DNA from: Acidobacteriota bacterium
Lineage (GTDB): Bacteria > Acidobacteriota > Terriglobia > Terriglobales > Acidobacteriaceae
Reading direction: 5' to 3'
Length of the DNA: 8,154 nt
NCBI GenBank assembly: GCA_003224785.1
Contig: QHZV01000333.1
Span: 2,681 to 10,834, forward strand
In this document: piece after piece, positions 1 to 6,588 of the stretch
Layout of the letters: each line of letters begins with the position of its first letter
Position numbering within the stretch: position 1 is the first letter of the stretch
The notes under the pieces: model-generated
Databases searched by the model: none
What the model saw: only the letters and a program-made list of their open reading frames with translations
Told to the model about the DNA's origin: nothing
Made by a program: the position numbers and the translations under genes

Positions 1-321
1 GAGCTTTCCCTGGCCATGAAAACGGAAAAAGGCATCGTTCTGATCACCGGCTGTTCGCACAGCAAAGTGGAAGAGATCGTCCGCGCAACGAAAGTCTCCC
101 TCGGAGCAAATATCGAACTGGTCGAAGGCGGATTTCATCTCCTTCCATATGACGCGGCTTACATCACGAACATCGCCCATCTCCTGAAAGATGATCTTGG
201 AGTGCGTCGCGTGGCTCCGGCTCATTGCACCGGTAATCTTGCCTTCAAAATCTTTCGCGAGCTCTATGGTGAGAACTACAGCTATGCCGGCGTTGAATCA
301 GAAGTGATGTTCTCTCACTAA
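1..321 (+). CDS. Metallo-beta-lactamase-fold hydrolase, C-terminal part (5' end outside window)
   Basis: The frame is open from the first base (E-L-S-L-A before the first Met at 16), so the gene starts upstream and only about the last 106 codons are visible. The segment reads G-I-V-L-I-T-G-C-S-H near the start, G-G-F-H-L in the middle and A-P-A-H-C-T-G towards the end. These are the distal metal-ligand and active-site blocks of the MBL-fold family that includes proteins annotated as 7,8-dihydropterin-6-methyl-4-(beta-D-ribofuranosyl)aminobenzene-5'-phosphate synthase-like. The H-x-H-x-D-H motif would lie upstream, outside the window. The substrate in bacteria is generally unknown, so I do not name one. 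The gene ends with TAA at 319-321, one base from the stop codon of the convergent guaA. The Met at 16 is probably internal: no ribosome binding site precedes it, and the family needs the missing N-terminal half. Confidence 0.8.
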   Translation, partial: ELSLAMKTEKGIVLITGCSHSKVEEIVRATKVSLGANIELVEGGFHLLPYDAAYITNIAHLLKDDLGVRRVAPAHCTGNLAFKIFRELYGENYSYAGVESEVMFSH

Positions 322-322
322 C

Positions 323-1561
323 TCACTCCCACTCGATTGTGCCGGGCGGTTTTGAGGTCACGTCATAGACGACGCGATTCACGCCGTGAACTTCGTTTAC
401 GATCCGGCTGGAAATTGTTTTCAGGACTTCATGCGGCAAGGGGACCCAATCGGCGGTCATGCCGTCTTCGGAATGGACAGCTCGGACCGCGCAAGTATAG
501 GCGTAAGTCCGCTGGTCGCCCATGACACCGACCGACATCACCGGTAAGAGCACGGCAAAAGACTGCCAGATTTTCGTGTAAAGCCCGGCGCTCTTGATTT
601 CGTTTACGACGATGTCATCGCATTCGCGGAGAATTGCCAGCCGCTCCGGCGTGACTTCGCCGAGAATTCGGACTGCGAGTCCTGGCCCGGGGAATGGCTG
701 CCTCTGCAATACTTCTTCAGGCATTCCCAAATCGCGGCCGATTTTGCGGACTTCGTCTTTGAACAACTCTTTCAACGGCTCGATCAACTTGAGCTTCATC
801 TTCTCGGGAAGCCCGCCGACGTTGTGATGCGACTTGATCACCTGCGACGGCCCGCGCACTGAGATGGACTCAATCACGTCCGGATAGAGCGTGCCTTGCA
901 CCAGCCACTCGACCTCGCCCTCTTCAATTTCAACGCGCTGCGCCTCTTCGTCGAAGACGGCAATGAATTCGTTGCCAATAATTTTGCGTTTGGTCTCTGG
1001 GTCAGTAACGCTCGCGAGTTTATTTAGAAAACGCTCGGTGGCGTCCACGGCGACGACGTGCAGGCCCAATTTCTGGCGGAGACTTTGTTGCACTTTCTCA
1101 AATTCGTTTTTTCGCAGAACGCCATTGTTTACGAACACGCTGGTCAGGCGTGACTTGCTGCCGTCCCGTAAAGCGCGATCAACCAGAGTCGCGGCCACTG
1201 CGGAGTCCACTCCGCCGGATAACGCACAGATGGCCCGCCCCGATCCAACTTGCTTGCGCACGGCTGCGACGGTCGCGTCAACAAAGTGCTGGGGAGTCCA
1301 TGTGGGCTTGGCGTGGCAGATATTCAGAACGAAATTGCGGAGAATGTCGGTGCCGCGTTTGGTGTGGTGGACCTCGGGATGAAACTGGACGGCGAACAGA
1401 TTCTTCTGCGCGTTCTCAATTCCAGCCACAGCACTTGGAGATTTTGCGATGAGCTTGAATCCTGCAGGAAGTTCCAGAGCCTCGTCGCCGTGCGACATCC
1501 AGACTTCTAGTTTCTGCGGAAGCCCTTCGAAGAGCCTCGATTCATCCAACAGATCTGCCAC
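323..1561 (-). CDS. guaA: GMP synthase, C-terminal piece: end of glutaminase domain, ATP pyrophosphatase and dimerisation domains
   Basis: GMP synthase (glutamine-hydrolysing) converts XMP, ATP and glutamine to GMP in purine synthesis. This frame carries the V-W-M-S-H-G-D block, the glutaminase His/Glu pair in V-Q-F-H-P-E-V, the ATP-binding S-G-G-V-D-S loop, [18 protein letters not shown], and the canonical end K-P-P-G-T-I-E-W-E. From D-E-S-R-L-F-E-G-L onward it looks complete and under selection. It is out of frame with the piece that holds the start codon and catalytic Cys (1542-1838). I place the left limit at an in-frame GTG (1561) near the break; no ribosome binding site supports it as a real start. 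The open frame runs on to an ATG at 1723, but those residues do not resemble GMP synthase and are the shadow of the N-terminal piece. Last gene of the operon; converges with the hydrolase at 321. Confidence 0.85.
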   Translation of the reverse strand: MADLLDESRLFEGLPQKLEVWMSHGDEALELPAGFKLIAKSPSAVAGIENAQKNLFAVQFHPEVHHTKRGTDILRNFVLNICHAKPTWTPQHFVDATVAAVRKQVGSGRAICALSGGVDSAVAATLVDRALRDGSKSRLTSVFVNNGVLRKNEFEKVQQSLRQKLGLHVVAVDATERFLNKLASVTDPETKRKIIGNEFIAVFDEEAQRVEIEEGEVEWLVQGTLYPDVIESISVRGPSQVIKSHHNVGGLPEKMKLKLIEPLKELFKDEVRKIGRDLGMPEEVLQRQPFPGPGLAVRILGEVTPERLAILRECDDIVVNEIKSAGLYTKIWQSFAVLLPVMSVGVMGDQRTYAYTCAVRAVHSEDGMTADWVPLPHEVLKTISSRIVNEVHGVNRVVYDVTSKPPGTIEWE

Positions 1562-1838
1562 CAAGTGCGTGCGCCATAAATTGCAAGCCGTAGCAAATTC
1601 CGAGCACGGGCACTCCCAGCTCAAATACGTGTGGATCAGCACTGGGCGCGTCTTTGTCATAGACGGACGACGGCCCTCCGGAAAGAATGATCCCCACCGG
1701 AGAATACTTCTGAATTTCTTCAATTTTCGAATTGCAGGGGAGAACGGCGGAAAAAACGTTTTGTTCGCGGACGCGGCGTGCGATCAGTTGCGAATATTGC
1801 GCCCCAAAGTCGAGGACAACAATTGATTGGGTATCCAC
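1542..1838 (-). CDS. guaA: GMP synthase, N-terminal piece: start of class I glutamine amidotransferase domain, frame-broken
   Basis: Ninety-eight codons from a GTG start at 1838 ([13 protein letters not shown]). It shows the usual guaA opening [13 protein letters not shown], the oxyanion segment S-G-G-P-S-S-V-Y, and the nucleophile Cys82 in G-I-C-Y-G-L-Q. After L-G-G (residues 92-94) the frame runs into TGA at 1544-1542. In intact family members about 20 residues follow this L-G-G, including R-E-Y-G, before the S-x-L-F-x-G-L block. Here only 16 bases separate the two blocks, so about 44 bases seem to be missing and the frame is lost. The full gene would be 323-1838. The start is 36 bases after the upstream stop codon; only a weak GAG lies about 10 bases before the GTG. 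The Cys on this piece and the His/Glu on the other belong to one catalytic triad, so neither piece alone should be a working glutaminase. Confidence 0.8.
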   Translation of the reverse strand: MDTQSIVVLDFGAQYSQLIARRVREQNVFSAVLPCNSKIEEIQKYSPVGIILSGGPSSVYDKDAPSADPHVFELGVPVLGICYGLQFMAHALGGRSVG

Positions 1839-1874
1839 GGATGAGTTTCTCAGATCGCTTTCGCTGTGTAAAGT

Positions 1875-2891
1875 TCAACTTGCTGGCAGAGGCATGTCGC
1901 TCAAGATCAATTCACCAGGATCCACAGCCCCGGAGCGATCGTATGGAGTTCCGGGAGGCGTTATGGCTTGCTCCGTCGAAACGTTTTCGGCAGGGCCGCG
2001 GATGACGGCGAGGTACGCAGCCAGCCTGGCAATACGCAGAAAATCAACAACAGCGCCATAGGCAAGCGCAATCAGGCACTCGAAAAATAGAACTGGACGT
2101 CCACCGATGGCTCCGGCAGCTCCTAGTACAGTGACCGCTGCCCCGCCCGCGAACAGGAAAGCGCCGAAATGAGCGAGCCCGAACAGGAGTCCAGGAGCAG
2201 CCAGTGCGCCGGGTCTCTGCACGGAAAAGCGGACAGTCGCGGTGATCGCTTCAAATGCGCCTTGTTCGCCGATCATCACAAATATGGCGGACGTTGAGAG
2301 CAGCCAATTCAGGCCCGACCAGGCGATCCATGTAACCAGCAGCACCGAAAACCAGAGCCGCGTGATATCGCCAACCGAGGCCTTGGTTGATGCCCAAAGC
2401 GAGCTCGCCAACAGCAGCGAACCGACTGAGGCGGCTATTGCGGCCAATGTCAGCGCAGCGCGGAAAAAATTAAGGCCGAGCAACGATCGAATCGGCGTTC
2501 CGACGGTCTGGCGTTCTCCTGTGTCGAGGTCAAGTTCTTCAATCAGAGATCGAACTGTAACCGCGCGGCCGAGTGCAGCCAGGATGATCCATGCAGTTAC
2601 AAGCGCGAGCGCCAGCAGGATTCCGGCTTTCGTAAATCGAAATGCGCTTCCTTCAAAGATGCGATGGATCGCGCGCGCCACGAGCACCGGCTGTTGGGTG
2701 CCAAGCAGCAGACGGTCGAGCGCGTTTACGGGAAGAGTGCCGGCGTACTCGAACAGAAATGTCAGGCCGAGAAACCATGCCGCGACAGCGAAGCTCCAGC
2801 GCCATGCCACTTCGGCCAGCGGAATTGAAGGTCTGCGAAAGATGACGCGAAAGCCCTCTCGCAGAAGACGCGAGAAGAGTGGGGCGCCCAT
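1875..2891 (-). CDS. Polytopic membrane protein of unknown function
   Basis: A 338-residue protein with about six hydrophobic segments, roughly residues 31-49, 88-108, 139-165, 177-200, 231-256 and 266-295. Between the second and third is a cytosol-like stretch (about 111-138) with acidic residues E-E-L-D-L-D-T-G-E. The tail from about 300 is hydrophilic and rich in Pro, Glu and Asp. I recognise no catalytic motif and cannot name a family. The ATG at 2891 lies 6 bases after the stop of the DUF4097 gene, with no clear Shine-Dalgarno other than a GGAG 12 bases upstream, so translation may be coupled. It ends with TGA at 1877-1875. Its place inside the sigma/anti-sigma/envelope operon suggests an envelope role; that is inference from position only. 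Confidence 0.75.
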   Translation of the reverse strand: MGAPLFSRLLREGFRVIFRRPSIPLAEVAWRWSFAVAAWFLGLTFLFEYAGTLPVNALDRLLLGTQQPVLVARAIHRIFEGSAFRFTKAGILLALALVTAWIILAALGRAVTVRSLIEELDLDTGERQTVGTPIRSLLGLNFFRAALTLAAIAASVGSLLLASSLWASTKASVGDITRLWFSVLLVTWIAWSGLNWLLSTSAIFVMIGEQGAFEAITATVRFSVQRPGALAAPGLLFGLAHFGAFLFAGGAAVTVLGAAGAIGGRPVLFFECLIALAYGAVVDFLRIARLAAYLAVIRGPAENVSTEQAITPPGTPYDRSGAVDPGELILSDMPLPAS

Positions 2892-2897
2892 TTAGAC

Positions 2898-4322
2898 TTA
2901 GTTCTCCGATGGCTCGGGCACGTTTGGCGGCTTTGCTGTCTTTGGAGCTTTCGGAGTCGAAGGAGGAGCCTCAACCGCTTCGCCTTTGCGAATCTCGATC
3001 GAACCGTGTTGATTGTTCAGCACAATGTGCGATGATCCGCCATTTACGCTACCGCTGGCGGTTGAACGATTATCGCCGTTCTCAATCTTCAGCTCATTGA
3101 AATCGGATTGGATTTCGCCATTGCGGGCTTGCGCATCCACCTGGAAACTCGACTTTTCGGGAACGAAAATCCGGATGTCGGCGCGATCGTTTTGCACATC
3201 AAGGTTCCCTAGCCTGGTCACTTCGATTTCCACCGGCCCATTCTCGTTCCTGACCAGCACGTTACTGGAAACGCCATTGATGCGGATGTCTTTGTGACGA
3301 GTGTTCAGGTTAAAAGGACCAACAACGTTCGAAACTTCCAGGTCACCCGACTCGAGGTCGAGCTCACCGTCCAACCGCGCGAAACTCATGTCTGTGCGGG
3401 AACTCTTGAAGTTGACCGCTTTGGGCACGGTGCCCTTAATATCTTCAAGCGAAACCTCTTTGGCGCGGCCTTGAATCACCACGTCGGAAGCAATTTGCGA
3501 GAGACGAGCGGAACTGTCGTCGAGATTCACAATCGCGTTTCCGTTGAGGTCGGTGATAGAGACATCGCCGCTACGGCTGGTGATGTCCGCGCTTCCGTCG
3601 CGGCCCATGATGCTGATATCGCCGTGGCGCGAAGCAAGCACGACAGAAGCTTTGCGCGGAATTGCGATATCGAGATCGTTGGTAATGGGGTGATCACCGG
3701 CGCCGTGTGTGTTGGCATCAACCGTGACCACCTGCCCGTTAACGCTGATCTGCGGACGCGTAGTCTTGTTCCATTGGTCGGCCTGTTCCTGCCTGTCCGC
3801 ATTGATTCGCTTGTGCACTGAAACATGGACCTGGCTATCATCAGACACCGTGAGGTTAATTGCGCCACGCTCGCTATTCACATGCAGGCTTCCATTCGCG
3901 GGAAATGCCTGCTGTAGATCATCGGTGTAGTTATAGGTGCTACCACACCATGGCAGCCCATGGATGTCCGGATCTTCACAGAGTTCCCCCGGATGCCACT
4001 TCACCACCTCGCTTGCAATCAGACCAGCAATTACAACCATCACCACCAGCATGACACCGCCGGCACCGATGCCGCGGGCTCGCTGTCCCTCGCGGTTTGC
4101 CTGCTGGTACTCAATCAGCTTGATAATGCCCCAAACAATCAACAACACCGGCCAATAGTGCGAAAACCACAGGCCAAAGTTGTGCCAGGAAATAATCCCC
4201 ATGTTGCTAAGAAGGAAGAAAATTCCGACGATGATCAGCACAACTGGGCCAGCGAACGAACGCTTGTAGCGTGGCGGTCTTGCCGGCGGAGCCGGAGGCG
4301 GAGCTTGCACGGTGCTAGCCAT
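2898..4322 (-). CDS. LiaF-like membrane protein with DUF4097 beta-helix domain
   Basis: A 474-residue protein. It has a Pro-rich N-terminus (about 1-20), then a LiaI/LiaF-type membrane module (about 23-72: G-P-V-V-L-I-I-V-G ... W-P-V-L-L-I-V-W-G-I-I-K-L-I-E), then a third helix (about 86-105). A large domain of short repeated strands follows (about 140-440), with S-R-H-G-D-I-S-I, S-R-S-G-D-V-S-I and L-D-G-E-L-D-L-E-S-G-D-L-type turns typical of DUF4097. It ends in a Pro/Lys tail. DUF4097 proteins are often linked to envelope stress; their biochemistry is poorly known. The start ATG at 4322 overlaps the upstream stop by 8 bases and is preceded by GAGGTG with a 4-base spacer. At residues 299/300 (base 3426/3425) the text jumps from G-T-V to P-K-A-V-N-F-K-S-S-R-T-D. 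Relatives I recall have about 15-16 further residues here (a G-E-F/Y-F/Y strand pair), so an in-frame loss is likely. Confidence 0.85.
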   Translation of the reverse strand: MASTVQAPPPAPPARPPRYKRSFAGPVVLIIVGIFFLLSNMGIISWHNFGLWFSHYWPVLLIVWGIIKLIEYQQANREGQRARGIGAGGVMLVVMVVIAGLIASEVVKWHPGELCEDPDIHGLPWCGSTYNYTDDLQQAFPANGSLHVNSERGAINLTVSDDSQVHVSVHKRINADRQEQADQWNKTTRPQISVNGQVVTVDANTHGAGDHPITNDLDIAIPRKASVVLASRHGDISIMGRDGSADITSRSGDVSITDLNGNAIVNLDDSSARLSQIASDVVIQGRAKEVSLEDIKGTVPKAVNFKSSRTDMSFARLDGELDLESGDLEVSNVVGPFNLNTRHKDIRINGVSSNVLVRNENGPVEIEVTRLGNLDVQNDRADIRIFVPEKSSFQVDAQARNGEIQSDFNELKIENGDNRSTASGSVNGGSSHIVLNNQHGSIEIRKGEAVEAPPSTPKAPKTAKPPNVPEPSEN

Positions 4323-5265
4323 TTTTCACCTCACTGTTAACTTCGCTGGGAGGTTGTTGGGCAGGAGGCGGATTACTGGAGTTGGGTGGACTCGGCGGCA
4401 ACGAGGACGCATCGTAATGTCCACTGCGTTCCATAAGTTTGGTAACTCCCACAACCAGCAGGATCAGGGGCCACGTGCGCCCCCAACCCGGCACTCCCCA
4501 CCAGCGCTCGTGGAGATTCTGCAAGAGCGAGAGCACTCCAATCGTGATCAGCACCGCCGGGCCAGCCATGCTGCGGTGGCGATAGTCGCCGCGGTCTATA
4601 GCTTCTCGCCGCCGTACGAACAACCAGAAGCCGAGGCCAATCAAAATGATCGGCCAAAGAGTATCCACCTCAAGGAACCAAATATTGAGATTGTGCAGTA
4701 AGAACAAAACGCCGAGACCGATCAGGACCACGGCTCCCACCGGGACACCCCTGGAGAAGTCTTGCCTCGTTCCCGGGCTAAACATGGTGGCCAGTCCAAA
4801 GGGATCGGGAACGGGTTGGTTACTTTGTAAGGCTTTGGCCGTCTTGATAGCGTCTATCAGTTGATAAAAGTAAAACCCAGCGATGCTCAAACCAAAGACA
4901 GTTCCCATTGCGTCACTGGTCGAATTGCTCGCGCCAATGATCAGCAAAACGAACACAATCAGATGCGCCAATCCTTTGGCATATTGGCCGCAATAAACGG
5001 CACCAACTCCAAATGGAAAGAAGCCTGCCAGAATTCCCGCCAGCGCCGGATTTGGTCCGCCGCTCACAGATTGTACTGGCGCTTGATATCCAGGAGCCGG
5101 CTGAAATTGTGACGTCGGCGGAGCTGTGCCCGTGACCCGTTCCGCGAGACAGTTCTCGCAGTAGATGACGCCCATGACCTGGCGCGAGCAACTGGAGCAA
5201 AGTGGTTTGCCGCAAGTGCGGCAGTACGCCCCTGCCGGAGTTTGCTGATGATTAGCGCAGTTCAT
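4315..5265 (-). CDS. B-box zinc-finger membrane protein with tandem LiaI/LiaF-like segments
   Basis: A 316-residue protein. Residues 1-40 hold cysteine/histidine pairs C3-x2-H6, C15-x2-C18, C23-x2-C26 and C36-x2-C39, the spacing of a B-box-type zinc finger as found at the N-terminus of many bacterial membrane proteins. A Pro/Gln linker follows (about 46-70). Next comes a hydrophobic region resembling the TM2/DUF5683-like type (about 73-140, F-P-F-G-V-G-A-V-Y-C-G-Q-Y-x-K-G-L-x-H). Two LiaI/LiaF-like modules follow (about 173-218 and 232-280), each with a G-[AP]-x-V-L-I-x-x-G opening and a W-P-x-I/L-L-I/L closing helix. The tail is Pro/Ser-rich. ATG at 5265 shares ATGA with the stop of the anti-sigma gene and has a strong AGGAGG five bases upstream (5275-5270 on the minus strand). 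It probably acts in the cytoplasmic membrane with the next gene, which carries the same module; partner and ligand are unknown. Confidence 0.85.
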   Translation of the reverse strand: MNCANHQQTPAGAYCRTCGKPLCSSCSRQVMGVIYCENCLAERVTGTAPPTSQFQPAPGYQAPVQSVSGGPNPALAGILAGFFPFGVGAVYCGQYAKGLAHLIVFVLLIIGASNSTSDAMGTVFGLSIAGFYFYQLIDAIKTAKALQSNQPVPDPFGLATMFSPGTRQDFSRGVPVGAVVLIGLGVLFLLHNLNIWFLEVDTLWPIILIGLGFWLFVRRREAIDRGDYRHRSMAGPAVLITIGVLSLLQNLHERWWGVPGWGRTWPLILLVVGVTKLMERSGHYDASSLPPSPPNSSNPPPAQQPPSEVNSEVKNG

Positions 5266-5744
5266 ACGAACCTCCTGTATGTGGTCGCCGACGCTACAGG
5301 TGATTCATCTGGAAGAGAAGCAAACACGGGCTGGTTCCCTTCCTGGCTGTAGTTGCGTTCCTGCTTCTGCTCGGGTTGTCCACTGGTATTGTTCTTGTCT
5401 TTCTCTTTATCCTTCCGATCGTTGTTGTCGTTCTGCGGTTGTTCGCGCGGCTGCTCGGCAGGTGTTGCGGCCTGCTTGAACTGTCGCACTCGTGATTCGA
5501 TCTCATATACGAACCGAATGTTCTCGTAGTAGTTCCGGCGAACGGCACTGGGCCGGAGATCAAGATGACGCAGATCGCTCAACTTGACTCCCGCAAGGCT
5601 CAATGTGACGGATAGCGTGAAGAATGCCATCCCGAATGACATAGCGAAGCGCGGCTGTCGTGCTACAGCAACTACCGGCGAGAAGATCGCCGATGCCAAT
5701 TCCAACGCGATCCATCCACGACGTGGTGACGCGTTGGCCGGCAC
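5262..5744 (-). CDS. Anti-sigma factor, C-terminal piece: membrane helix and extracytoplasmic region, frame-broken
   Basis: A 160-codon frame from a GTG at 5744 that continues the anti-sigma protein out of frame. The part that looks real starts near S-P-V-V-A-V-A-R-Q-P-R-F-A-M (residues 22-35). Q-P-R-F-A-M followed by one hydrophobic helix (about 34-53) is the usual membrane anchor of this kind of anti-sigma protein. After it come L-S-D-L-R-H-L-D-L-R-P and Y-Y-E-N-I-R-F-V-Y-E-I-E-S-R-V-R, then a Gln/Asn/Lys/Glu-rich low-complexity stretch (about 93-135). The last codon's TGA overlaps the B-box gene start as ATGA. The GTG at 5744 lies inside the anti-sigma N-terminal piece and lacks a convincing Shine-Dalgarno, so I think this is the second half of one gene (6000-5262, 739 bases, one base over a whole number of codons) and not a separate gene. 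Confidence 0.7.
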   Translation of the reverse strand: MPANASPRRGWIALELASAIFSPVVAVARQPRFAMSFGMAFFTLSVTLSLAGVKLSDLRHLDLRPSAVRRNYYENIRFVYEIESRVRQFKQAATPAEQPREQPQNDNNDRKDKEKDKNNTSGQPEQKQERNYSQEGNQPVFASLPDESPVASATTYRRFV

Positions 5745-6000
5745 GTTGCCTGGTCAGCACTCCGCTGGTCCGTAGCAGAATGTTGGTGACCAAATCCTCG
5801 GGCGGCTCGACTTCCACCGTAGACTTTAGCCACGTGCGCCCTGCGTCGGCTTCCAGAAGGAGTGGACCGCAAAGCTTGCAGTCGCGGCCGTGGGCTTCAA
5901 ATGTCGCAAGCCGTTCACCTGCGAGGGTGCCATCAATAGCCTGGCTGAGCAGAGCGTCGAACTCTGCGCAGTGCATCCGGTTATCTTGTTGGCCTGCCAT
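5560..6000 (-). CDS. Zinc-finger anti-sigma factor, N-terminal piece, frame-broken
   Basis: This cytoplasmic half would hold the neighbouring sigma factor inactive. It starts at ATG 6000, whose A is the last base of the sigma factor's TGA (TGATG), with AGGCAGGTG just upstream; a GTG at 6003 is also possible. It contains an anti-sigma zinc finger: Cys11, then H37-x3-C41-x2-C44. This is followed by E-V-E-P-P-E-D-L-V-T-N-I-L, the usual link from finger to membrane part. Up to about S-W-M-D-R-V-G-I-G-I-G-D it reads like the family. Beyond that, this frame gives a Cys/Ser/Arg-rich tail with no membrane helix, while the overlapping frame (5262-5744) gives the expected helix. Moving between them needs a one-base skip, most likely near 5677-5690. 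Functional meaning depends on whether this change is real. Confidence 0.7.
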   Translation of the reverse strand: MAGQQDNRMHCAEFDALLSQAIDGTLAGERLATFEAHGRDCKLCGPLLLEADAGRTWLKSTVEVEPPEDLVTNILLRTSGVLTRQRAGQRVTTSWMDRVGIGIGDLLAGSCCSTTAALRYVIRDGILHAIRHIEPCGSQVERSASS

Positions 6001-6548
6001 CACATCACCTGCCTATAGGTACGTTGGAGAAGGCGTGCAAGTTCCGCTCGTCCCCGGTTAATCCTTGATTTCACTGTACCTTCGGGAAGAATCACTGCCT
6101 CGCGGAGCTCTGGGGAGAGCTTCTGTAGCGCCTGGTGAACGGTATCGCCAGCTTCGCGGCTTTGCACTCTTGAGTCAGGCGCCGGCCCGTGGTCCGGAAT
6201 GCGTTCGCTCATGGGCATCGCATCCTCGTGGTCGGAAGCGGTCGTATCCAGAGAGTCGGTCAGGCGCTCCTGCTTAGTTTTGCGGAAATGGTCCACCAGC
6301 AGATTACGGGTCATGGTCGTCACCCAGGTCATGAATGCGCCGCGATCCACATCGTATGAGTTAAGCGTGCGGTACATCTTGATAAAGACCTCCTGGGTCA
6401 AATCCTGCGCGTCGTCGGTGGATCCAGCGAAGCGATAACAGATGTTATAGATTCGCCGATGATACTTTTGGACGATCTCCTCCCAAGCAGCAGCGTCGCC
6501 TGAAACGCAGCGACGGACCAGCAATGCTGCCACTTGGGCGTCTTCCAA
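6000..6548 (-). CDS. ECF (RpoE-like) RNA polymerase sigma factor with shortened region 4.2
   Basis: A 182-residue sigma-70-family protein. Region 2 is about 25-92: Y-H-R-R-I-Y-N-I-C-Y-R-F, D-D-A-Q-D-L-T-Q-E-V-F-I-K-M-Y, then the -10 recognition part ending W-V-T-T-M-T-R-N-L-L-V-D-H-F-R-K. A variable acidic linker spans about 93-134, and region 4 begins at A-L-Q-K-L-S-P-E-L-R-E-A-V-I-L. The first helix of the DNA-binding helix-turn-helix is absent: L154 is followed directly by P-E-G-T-V-K-S-R-I-N-R-G-R, where relatives have about 17 more residues (an R-D-L-x-x-x-x-Y-x-E-I-A-x-x-L-type stretch). The frame is kept. As read, -35 recognition should be impaired. The start is TTG at 6548, chosen because GGGGAG lies 6 bases upstream and no better start is seen. 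It is the first gene of the operon and abuts its anti-sigma factor. Confidence 0.85.
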   Translation of the reverse strand: MEDAQVAALLVRRCVSGDAAAWEEIVQKYHRRIYNICYRFAGSTDDAQDLTQEVFIKMYRTLNSYDVDRGAFMTWVTTMTRNLLVDHFRKTKQERLTDSLDTTASDHEDAMPMSERIPDHGPAPDSRVQSREAGDTVHQALQKLSPELREAVILPEGTVKSRINRGRAELARLLQRTYRQVM

Positions 6549-6588
6549 GCCTTGCTCCCCGGAAAATTTGGCGCGGATGGGATTTCCG

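Noticed and set aside
891..1382. Long plus-strand open frame opposite guaA
   Set aside because: Ser/Arg/Pro-rich text with no recognisable motif, antisense to a strongly conserved gene. The same applies to the plus-strand frames at 2242-2895 and 3294-3821.
323..1838. guaA as a natural two-subunit GMP synthase, as in archaea
   Set aside because: The split falls inside the glutaminase domain and separates the catalytic Cys from its His/Glu partners. Natural two-subunit enzymes divide between the glutaminase and the synthetase.
5677..5690. Programmed +1 frameshift (CTT slip) in the anti-sigma gene
   Set aside because: A CTT occurs in the overlap, but no stop codon or rare codon follows it and no stimulatory site is visible, unlike the known prfB type. 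A sequence error or mutation is simpler.
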